From CAVQGZ01 sp964356295 (GTDB taxonomy: Bacteria > Actinomycetota > Actinomycetes > Jiangellales > Jiangellaceae): a stretch of 64,000 bases of DNA. The stretch spans positions 1 through 64,000 of the forward strand of contig CAYHHE010000002.1 in NCBI GenBank assembly GCA_964356295.1, in the 5' to 3' direction. The notes below the pieces were generated by a model, which saw only the letters and a program-made list of their open reading frames with translations, made no database searches and had not been told where the DNA came from. The position numbers were made by a program, and so were the translations under genes. Positions 58,495 through 64,000 of this stretch are shown in pieces. The stretch's first letter is position 1. Each line of letters starts with the position of its first letter.

Positions 58495-59364
58495 TCAGCC
58501 GACGGGGACGAGCAGGGTGAGCACCAGCCAGGCGATCGGCGCCGACAGCGCGATGCTGTCCAGCCGGTCCATGACCCCACCGTGGCCGGGCAGCAGGCTG
58601 CCCATGTCCTTCACCCCGATGTCGCGCTTGAGCAGCGACTCGGCCAGGTCACCAAGCGTGCCCGCCATCGCCAGGCACAGACCGAGCGCAGCGCCGGCCC
58701 ACCACGACCCGCTCAGCCCCCAGACGACCACGACGATGCCCAGGGTGACGCAGGCGAGCACGGAGCCGGCGAATCCCTCCCACGACTTCTTCGGGCTCAC
58801 CGACGGCGCCATCGGGTGCCGACCCGCGAGGACTCCCACGGCGTAGCCGCCGATGTCGGAGGCCACCACGAGCAGGAGCCATGCCAGGACGCGGAACGGG
58901 CCGTCCTCCTCCCGCACCATCAGCGTTGCGAACCCACCCGCCAGCAGGAGGTAGCCGACCGTGAACGCTCCGGCGGCTGAGTCGGCCAGGTAGCCGTCGG
59001 GTCCGCGCAGGCTTCGCCAGACCAGCACGAGCAGCACCGTGAGGCCCACCCCGAGGGCGACCCCACCCGCGCCGGCGTACCAGCCGGCGGCGATCACGCC
59101 CAGGACCCCTAGGTACAGCGGCGGTGTGGGGAGGGCGACGTCGGCGACCTTGAGTGCCCGACCCAGCTCCCATACCGCAGCCAGCATCGCCGCTGCAGCC
59201 AGCACCAGGAAGTACCGCTTGTCGAAGAACAGCGAGCCGATCCCGACGGCAGCGAGAAGCACCCCGACGGCGATGGCGGCGGGGAGGTCTCGGCCTGCCC
59301 TGCTCGCCTGTGGTTCGGTGGGCTCGACGGGTGCGGACTCGTCGGCCGCCGGCGCGGGAGCCAC
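58495..59364 (-). CDS. cdsA: phosphatidate cytidylyltransferase
   Basis: Makes CDP-diacylglycerol for phospholipid synthesis, feeding pgsA. The 289-aa protein has an N-terminal acidic stretch, about eight membrane helices, and the CdsA signature SPKKSWEGFAGSVLA, LGDLAESLLKRDIGVKDMGSLLPGHGGVMDRLDSI near the C-terminus. GTG at 59364 lies 2 bp after the frr stop. The product ends in TLLVPVG just before the tandem repeat. Confidence 0.94.
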   Translation of the reverse strand: MAPAPAADESAPVEPTEPQASRAGRDLPAAIAVGVLLAAVGIGSLFFDKRYFLVLAAAAMLAAVWELGRALKVADVALPTPPLYLGVLGVIAAGWYAGAGGVALGVGLTVLLVLVWRSLRGPDGYLADSAAGAFTVGYLLLAGGFATLMVREEDGPFRVLAWLLLVVASDIGGYAVGVLAGRHPMAPSVSPKKSWEGFAGSVLACVTLGIVVVVWGLSGSWWAGAALGLCLAMAGTLGDLAESLLKRDIGVKDMGSLLPGHGGVMDRLDSIALSAPIAWLVLTLLVPVG

Positions 59365-59366
59365 GC

Positions 59367-59924
59367 TCAGACGTCCAGCAGCTCGGATTCCTTGTGCTTG
59401 AGCAGGTCGTCGATCGCATCGACGTGGCTCTTCGTCAGCGCCTCCAGCTGCTTCTCGGCTCGGGTGACCTCGTCCTCGCCAGCCTCGCCGTCCCGGGACA
59501 GCCGGTCGAGGGTCTCCTTCGCATGGCGGCGGACGTTGCGGATCGACACCCTGGCGTCCTCGGCCTTGTGCTTGGCGACCTTGATGTACTCCCGCCGTCG
59601 CTCCTCGGTGAGCTCGGGCAGCGCGACCCGGATGACCGCTCCGTCGTCGGTGGGGTTCACGCCGAGGTCGGAGTCGCGGATGGCCCGCTCGACCGCCTTC
59701 ATCGAGGTCTTGTCGTAGGGGGTGATGCTGATCATCCGCGCGTCGACGACGTGGAACGAGGCCAGCTGGTTGATCGGGGTCGGGGAACCGTAGTACTCCA
59801 CGAGGATCTTGCTGAACAGACCCGGGTGGGCGCGGCCCGTGCGGATGCCGGCGAGGTCCTCCTTCGCCACTGACACGGTCTTCTCCATCTTCTCCTCGGC
59901 TTCGAGGAGGGTCTCGTCGATCAC
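59367..59924 (-). CDS. frr: Ribosome recycling factor
   Basis: The 185-aa protein has exact family length and sequence: [93 protein letters not shown]. It splits post-termination ribosomes with EF-G. GTG at 59924, 37 bp after pyrH, in the order rpsB-tsf-pyrH-frr-cdsA. Confidence 0.97.
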   Translation of the reverse strand: MIDETLLEAEEKMEKTVSVAKEDLAGIRTGRAHPGLFSKILVEYYGSPTPINQLASFHVVDARMISITPYDKTSMKAVERAIRDSDLGVNPTDDGAVIRVALPELTEERRREYIKVAKHKAEDARVSIRNVRRHAKETLDRLSRDGEAGEDEVTRAEKQLEALTKSHVDAIDDLLKHKESELLDV

Positions 59925-59961
59925 GTCGGGGCCCCTTCCGTGCTCCAGCCTGCGACGCAGG

Positions 59962-60813
59962 CTACCCGGAGGACTGCGGCGTACCCGTGGCGGCGGGTGC
60001 CACCCGGGCAGTCGGCGTGACCCCGGTACCGGCCGCGGGGCCGTGCCCCGCCGTCGGCTGCGCCATCAGCGTCGGCGCGTCGGCAGAGACCAGGGTGCCG
60101 ACGGGTTCACCCCCTATGACACGGGCGATGTTCCCCTCGACACTGAGGTTGAACACCACGATGGGCAGGTCGTTGTCCCGGCAGAGGCTGAAGGCGCTGG
60201 CGTCGGCCACCGTGAGCCTGCGACGCAGGACCTCGTCGTAGTTGAGCGAGACGAACATCGACGCGTCTGGATGGTTCCGTGGGTCGGCGTCATACACCCC
60301 GTCCACGCCGTTCTTGGCCAGCAGCAGCAGGTCGCAGCCGATCTCCAGGGCGCGCTGGGCAGCCACCGTGTCCGTGGAGAAGTACGGCAGGCCGGCCCCG
60401 GCGCCGAAGATGACCACGCGGCCCTTCTCCAGGTGCCGGATCGCCCGGCGCGGCACGTAAGGCTCGGCGACCTGGCCCATGGTGATGGCCGTCTGCACCC
60501 TGGTGTCGATGCCCTCCTTCTCCAGGAAGTCCTGCAGCGCCAGGCAGTTCATGACTGTGCCCAGCATGCCCATGTAGTCCGCGCGGGAACGGTCCATGCC
60601 CCGCTGCGACAGCTCCGCGCCGCGGAAGAAGTTGCCGCCACCGACGACCACGGCTGCCTGGGTCCCGCTGCGTGCCACCTCAGCGAGCTGGCGGGCGATG
60701 CCGGCCACCACGTCCGGGTCGACCCCGACGCGTCCCCCGCCGAACACCTCACCGGACAGCTTGAGCAGCACCCGGTTGGGCAGTGGCCGGACCGGCGGGA
60801 CGGTGCCGGTCAC
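59962..60813 (-). CDS. pyrH: UMP kinase with C-terminal extension
   Basis: Amino-acid-kinase-family enzyme making UDP. The 283-aa protein has [97 protein letters not shown] and [24 protein letters not shown]. The core ends near residue 243, and the last ~40 residues (rich in Pro, Thr, Ala and Gly) are an extension not needed for the fold. GTG start 1 bp after tsf. Confidence 0.95.
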   Translation of the reverse strand: MTGTVPPVRPLPNRVLLKLSGEVFGGGRVGVDPDVVAGIARQLAEVARSGTQAAVVVGGGNFFRGAELSQRGMDRSRADYMGMLGTVMNCLALQDFLEKEGIDTRVQTAITMGQVAEPYVPRRAIRHLEKGRVVIFGAGAGLPYFSTDTVAAQRALEIGCDLLLLAKNGVDGVYDADPRNHPDASMFVSLNYDEVLRRRLTVADASAFSLCRDNDLPIVVFNLSVEGNIARVIGGEPVGTLVSADAPTLMAQPTAGHGPAAGTGVTPTARVAPAATGTPQSSG

Positions 60814-60814
60814 C

Positions 60815-61645
60815 TCAGGCGCCGACCTCGAAGCGAGCGAACGAGGTGACGGTGACCCCGGCCTGTCCGAGCAGCTGGGCGACGGTTCGCTTGCTGTCCT
60901 GCACCGAGGGCTGCTCCAGCAGCACCGTGTCCTTGAAGAACCCGGTGAGCCGTCCCTCGACGATTCTCGGCAGTGCCTGCTCGGGCTTGCCCTCCTCCCG
61001 AGCAGTGGACTCAGCGATGCGCCGCTCGTTCGCCACGACGTCGGCGGGGACCTCCTCGCGAGTCACGTAGCTCGGACGCATGGCCGCGACCTGCATGGCA
61101 GCACCCCGCGCGGCCTCAGCCGCGGCGTCGCCGTCGCCGGTGTAGGCCACCAGGACGCCGACCTGCGGAGGCAGGTCGGGACTGCGCCGGTGCATGTAGG
61201 CCACGGTCGGACCGTCCAGCCGAGCGAGGCGTCCCAGCTCGAGCTTCTCCCCGATGACCGCTGCCGCCGCGCCGATCGCCTCGGCCACCGTCCGGCCGTC
61301 ACCGAGGTCCCCGGCAAGGACGTCCTCACGCTCGACCGGGCCCTGGCCGAGGGCGACGCGCGAGGCGATGCGCTGCGCAAGATCTTGGACGTCGGCGTTC
61401 TTGGCCACGAAGTCGGTCTCGCACTTGAGCTCGACGAGCGCGTTGCCCTCCCGGGCGACCAGCCCGTTGCCTGCAGTGCGCTCGGCGGCCTTCTTGTCGA
61501 CCTTCGCGGCGTACTTGACTCGCAGGATCTCCACGGCGGCGTCCAGGTCGCCGTCGGCTTCGGTCAGGGCATTCTTGCAGTCGAGCATCCCGGCTCCAGT
61601 GAGCTCACGGAGTCGCTTGACGTCGGCGGCGGTGAACGTGGCCAT
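60815..61645 (-). CDS. tsf: Elongation factor Ts
   Basis: Nucleotide exchange factor for EF-Tu. The 276-aa protein has [34 protein letters not shown] (residues 9-42), [14 protein letters not shown] and the core [21 protein letters not shown]. The C-terminal [28 protein letters not shown] is typical. ATG at 61645 gives usual length. It follows rpsB with a 67-bp spacer and runs into pyrH. Confidence 0.96.
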   Translation of the reverse strand: MATFTAADVKRLRELTGAGMLDCKNALTEADGDLDAAVEILRVKYAAKVDKKAAERTAGNGLVAREGNALVELKCETDFVAKNADVQDLAQRIASRVALGQGPVEREDVLAGDLGDGRTVAEAIGAAAAVIGEKLELGRLARLDGPTVAYMHRRSPDLPPQVGVLVAYTGDGDAAAEAARGAAMQVAAMRPSYVTREEVPADVVANERRIAESTAREEGKPEQALPRIVEGRLTGFFKDTVLLEQPSVQDSKRTVAQLLGQAGVTVTSFARFEVGA

Positions 61646-61712
61646 GTGGGTTCTCGGCGCTCTCTTCTGTGTGGTGGGCGTGGACGATCGGCGGCGATCG
61701 ATCACTCGGTGA

Positions 61713-62877
61713 TCAGTCGACGACACGCTCCATCGGCTCGGCGGAGGCCCCGGCCTCGGCTTCGACCGCAGGTGCGACCTCGGCTTCGAGCGCAGGCGCG
61801 ACCTCGGGNNNNNNNNNNNNNNNNNNNNNNNNNNNNNNNNNNNNNNNNNNNNNNNNNNNNNNNNNNNNNNNNNNNNNNNNNNNNNNNNNNNNNNNNNNNN
61901 NNNNNNNNCTCGACAGGCAGCGCTGGTGTGGCAGTGGCTACCTCGGCCTCGACCCCGGCCTCGACCGCAGGCGCGACCTCGGGCTCGACAGGCAGCGCTG
62001 GTGTGGCAGTGGCTACCTCGGCCTCGACCCCGGCCTCGGCCCCGGCCTCGACCGCAGGCGCGACCTCGGGCTCGACGGGCGGCGCTGGTGTGGCAGTGGC
62101 TGCCTCGGCTCCGGCGAGCAGCTGCTGCTCCCACTCGGCCAACGGTTCGTGGGCTGCCGGGACGGTCGCGTCACCGCCGGCACGCTGGGCCCGCAGCCGC
62201 AGCCCGTCGGCGACGGCGTCGGCGACCACCCGCGTGAGCAGCTGGACGGAGCGGATCGCGTCGTCGTTGCCTGGGATGGGGTAGTCGACGTCGTCCGGGT
62301 CGCAGTTGGTGTCGAGGACAGCGATCACCGGGATGCCGAGCTTGCGTGCCTCGGCGATGGCCAGGTGCTCCTTGTTGGTGTCCACGATCCACACGGCGCT
62401 CGGGAGCTTCGCCATGTCTCGGATGCCGCCGAGGGTCGTCTCGAGCTTCTCCTTCTCGCGTCGCAGCCGAAGCAGCTCCTTCTTCGTCATCCCCGAGCCG
62501 GGGATGTCGTCGAAGTCGATCTCCTCCAGCTCTTTGAGCCGCTGAAGCCGGCCATGGACGGTCTGGAAGTTGGTGAGCATGCCGCCCAGCCACCGCTCGG
62601 TGACGTAGGGCATCCCGACCCGGGTGGCCTGGTCCCGCACCGCCTCCTGGGCCTGCTTCTTGGTGCCGACGAACAGGACGCTGCCGCCGTGCGCGACCGT
62701 CTCACGCACGTACTCGTAGGCCCGGTCGATGTAGGACAGGGACTGCTGCAGGTCGATGATGTAGATGCCGTTGCGGTCGGTGAAGATGTAGCGCTTCATC
62801 TTCGGGTTCCAGCGACGGGTCTGGTGCCCGAAGTGGACCCCGCTCTCCAGCAGCTGGCGCATGGTGACGACGGTCAT
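61713..62877 (-). CDS. rpsB: 30S ribosomal protein S2 with a repeat-built C-terminal tail, interrupted by an assembly gap
   Basis: The core (about residues 1-240) has [72 protein letters not shown] and [30 protein letters not shown] at 62877 has AAGGAG 8 nt upstream. A low-complexity tail of Ala/Val/Glu/Pro ([24 protein letters not shown]) follows, built from tandem units of 75-87 bp. It enters 100 N (61809-61908). Beyond the gap the tail continues [31 protein letters not shown] to TGA at 61713, but only if the true gap length is a multiple of three; with exactly 100 N the frame shifts and would stop at 61702. Confidence 0.9.
61809..61908. other. assembly gap, 100 N
   Basis: Exactly 100 N, a common placeholder length. 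Both edges lie on the boundary of the rpsB tail repeat unit (...acctcggg before, ctcgacagg... after), so the gap was probably caused by the tandem repeat and its true length is unknown. Confidence 0.97.
61909..62070. repeat. 75/87-bp tandem repeats in the rpsB tail
   Basis: A 75-bp unit (61909-61983) is followed by an 87-bp unit (61984-62070) that differs by a 12-bp internal duplication. A partial third copy starts at 62071. All lengths are multiples of three, keeping the S2 reading frame. Confidence 0.88.
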
Positions 62878-63180
62878 CGTCGCTTCTCCTTCGTGCCCCG
62901 GCGGGGCTGGTCGGTTGATCGCCGTACCGGCGGTGCGGCGCCTGGTGCCCCGCCTGCACGCCTTCCCCGTGGGGACCGACGGCGCCATGGCTCCCACGCG
63001 AGTGGGACGTGGGGCACGCGATGTCACCCGAACCGAGGCCCGGGCGCACCTGAAGTGTAGCCGGGTCGGCATCCCGGCGACTCGATCTCGCCGACGGGCA
63101 GGCTGTCCCCAAGCGGCCCCCGGTCCGGCGTGTCGTCCCCACGTCCCGTGACGGGGTGGGCCAGGCGTGGCTGGGTGCGG
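62878..63180. promoter_or_regulatory. rpsB leader and divergent rpsB/M23 spacer
   Basis: This 303-bp non-coding spacer must hold the rpsB-tsf-pyrH-frr promoter and the start of the M23 gene. A hairpin with stem GCCCC/GGGGC (62895-62907) sits next to the rpsB ribosome binding site and could affect S2 translation. A minus-strand TACACT near 63057 is the best -10 candidate, without a clear -35. Confidence 0.4.
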
Positions 63181-63819
63181 ATGCTGAGAGACATGCTCTG
63201 CGCTGTGACGCTGGTCGTCAGCCTGTTCGGCCTCATGGGCTGGTGGGGAACGGGCTCCTGGTGGCACTGGCCCGTCGGGACGGCCGACGAGCCGCCCGAG
63301 GTGCTCCGGTCTTTCGACCCGCCGGACAAGCCGTGGCTGCGCGGGCACCGTGGGGTCGACCTGGCCGCGGCGCCGGGCAGCACCGTTCGCGCCGCCGCTG
63401 ACGCCGTGGTCGTGCACGCCGCACCGCTGGCGGGCAGGGGGGTGGTCAGTCTGCGCCACATCGGCGGCCTGACCAGCACCTACGAGCCGGTCCGGGCGGA
63501 GGTCGCGGTTGGGGCTGTGGTCCGTGCGGGTCAGGTGATCGGGACGATCGAGGGCGTCGGGTACGAGCACGCCTCCTGCCTGGGTCGTCCATGCCTGCAC
63601 TGGGGCGCCAAGCAGGGCCGGCGCTACCTCGACCCACTCGATCTGGTGGCGCCACGTCGGGTGCGGCTGCTGGTCTCCCCGTCAGGCCCGCGGGTGGGCC
63701 TGACGGTAGGCAAGCCGCAGGCGCTCGATCGAGACATGGGTGTAGCGCTGGGTCGTCGCCACCGAGGAGTGGCCGAGGATCTCTTGAACCGACCGCAGGT
63801 CCGCCCCTCCCTCGAGTAG
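63181..63819 (+). CDS. M23-family peptidase (LysM-less, membrane-anchored)
   Basis: The 212-aa protein starts with a signal/anchor helix ([19 protein letters not shown]). The M23 (LytM) domain follows: [49 protein letters not shown], with the zinc-site H..GVD and the C-terminal CLHWGAK. It would cleave or bind peptidoglycan outside the cell. The position beside rpsB matches Rv2891 of M. tuberculosis. The frame runs 138 bp past the end of the convergent xerC, so the last ~46 residues are probably not native: either the stop is lost or a frameshift lies near 63660-63690. Confidence 0.82.
   Translation: MLRDMLCAVTLVVSLFGLMGWWGTGSWWHWPVGTADEPPEVLRSFDPPDKPWLRGHRGVDLAAAPGSTVRAAADAVVVHAAPLAGRGVVSLRHIGGLTSTYEPVRAEVAVGAVVRAGQVIGTIEGVGYEHASCLGRPCLHWGAKQGRRYLDPLDLVAPRRVRLLVSPSGPRVGLTVGKPQALDRDMGVALGRRHRGVAEDLLNRPQVRPSLE
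63679..63706. terminator. perfect 11-bp hairpin between M23 and xerC genes
   Basis: CCGTCAGGCCC (63679-63689) and GGGCCTGACGG (63696-63706) form a perfect stem around a 6-nt loop. The TGA stop codon of xerC (63682-63684, minus strand) lies inside the left arm. Placed where a bidirectional terminator of convergent genes would be. Confidence 0.7.
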
Positions 63820-64000
63820 GTGAGTGGCGGCGGTGTGGCGCAACCCATGGGGACCGATGTCGGGGGCGTGAGGCTCGCCTCGCACGGCGTCGTGAACCAG
63901 TCGGCGCACCACACGTGGGTCGATACGCCCGCCGCGCGCACCGAGGAACACAGCCGCGCCGGAGTCGGGGCGGACGAGCCGTGGACGTCCGCGGTCGAGC
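63682..64000 (-). CDS. xerC: tyrosine recombinase XerC, C-terminal part (5' end outside window)
   Basis: Chromosome-dimer resolvase acting at dif. Only the C-terminal ~105 residues lie in the window. They hold the catalytic [39 protein letters not shown], i.e. the H-x-x-R box, the second His in LGH and the nucleophile Tyr in QRYTH. The product ends [14 protein letters not shown]. It is convergent with and overlaps the end of the M23 frame. XerC rather than a phage integrase is supported by the chromosomal context next to rpsB, as in mycobacteria. Confidence 0.88.
   Translation of the reverse strand, partial: LDRGRPRLVRPDSGAAVFLGARGGRIDPRVVRRLVHDAVRGEPHAPDIGPHGLRHTAATHLLEGGADLRSVQEILGHSSVATTQRYTHVSIERLRLAYRQAHPRA

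Noticed and set aside
63682..64000. phage or integron integrase instead of XerC
   Set aside because: Housekeeping context beside rpsB and the M23 gene matches the usual xerC site, and no other phage genes are present.

Overview
The window is a chromosomal segment of a high-GC actinomycete. Codon third positions are nearly all G or C, GTG and TTG starts are frequent, 4-bp ATGA/GTGA gene overlaps are common, and the order of housekeeping genes is the actinobacterial one. I cannot place it to genus from sequence alone. No rRNA, tRNA, CRISPR array, prophage or complete insertion sequence was recognised. One run of 100 N (61809-61908) is an assembly gap inside rpsB.

Layout. (1) 1-2.5 kb: the end of an Lhr-type helicase, a 57-aa small protein, a flavin reductase and a Nei2-type DNA glycosylase; lhr and nei2 are also neighbours in mycobacteria. 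(2) 2.5-13.2 kb, minus strand: a 39-aa small membrane protein, Dps, a ClgR-like regulator, cinA-pgsA-rimO, ftsK, then rnj-dapA-thyX. (3) 13.2-15.6 kb, plus strand: GNAT-DUF2461-azlC-azlD, all overlapping by 4 bp. (4) 15.5-30.5 kb, minus strand: a TPR-like membrane protein, dapB, an M16 protease, pnp, rpsO, ribF, truB, rbfA, DUF503, infB, ylxR, nusA, rimP and proS, i.e. the translation and RNA-processing block. (5) 30.6-37.6 kb: an S9 peptidase, then GNAT-ispG-rip-dxr (isoprenoid precursor synthesis and intramembrane proteolysis). (6) 37.8-57 kb: an accessory catabolic block with gabD, gabT, a saccharopine-dehydrogenase-like enzyme, an agmatinase-family hydrolase, an APC permease, a cupin, an MmsA-type dehydrogenase, two FAD oxidoreductases, an aminobutyraldehyde dehydrogenase, an Lrp/AsnC regulator, a class III aminotransferase, a PNPOx-like protein and a propionyl-CoA synthetase. 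(7) 57-64 kb: rlmN, cdsA, frr, pyrH, tsf, rpsB, an M23 peptidase and the end of xerC.

How it works together. In many actinobacteria rlmN lies close to dxr, so block 6 looks like an insertion of polyamine/GABA/beta-alanine catabolism into a conserved synteny block. A consistent route is guanidino compound or polyamine uptake, ureohydrolase, putrescine, aminobutyraldehyde, GABA, succinate semialdehyde and succinate. MmsA and PrpE would handle C3 semialdehyde and propionate ends.

The most unusual content is intergenic. Three related-looking families of GATC-led inverted or tandem repeats occur, all between genes: at 21.1 and 58.3 kb; at 32.67-32.88 kb, with a 20-bp-stem hairpin; and at 37.63-37.72 plus 38.75 kb. 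The last set brackets a gene for a probable PD-(D/E)XK (DUF559/Vsr-like) nuclease-fold protein. Other points of note are a repeat-built C-terminal tail on ribosomal protein S2, interrupted by the assembly gap, and several starts placed 6-8 nt after a TANNNT box, which suggests leaderless transcripts.
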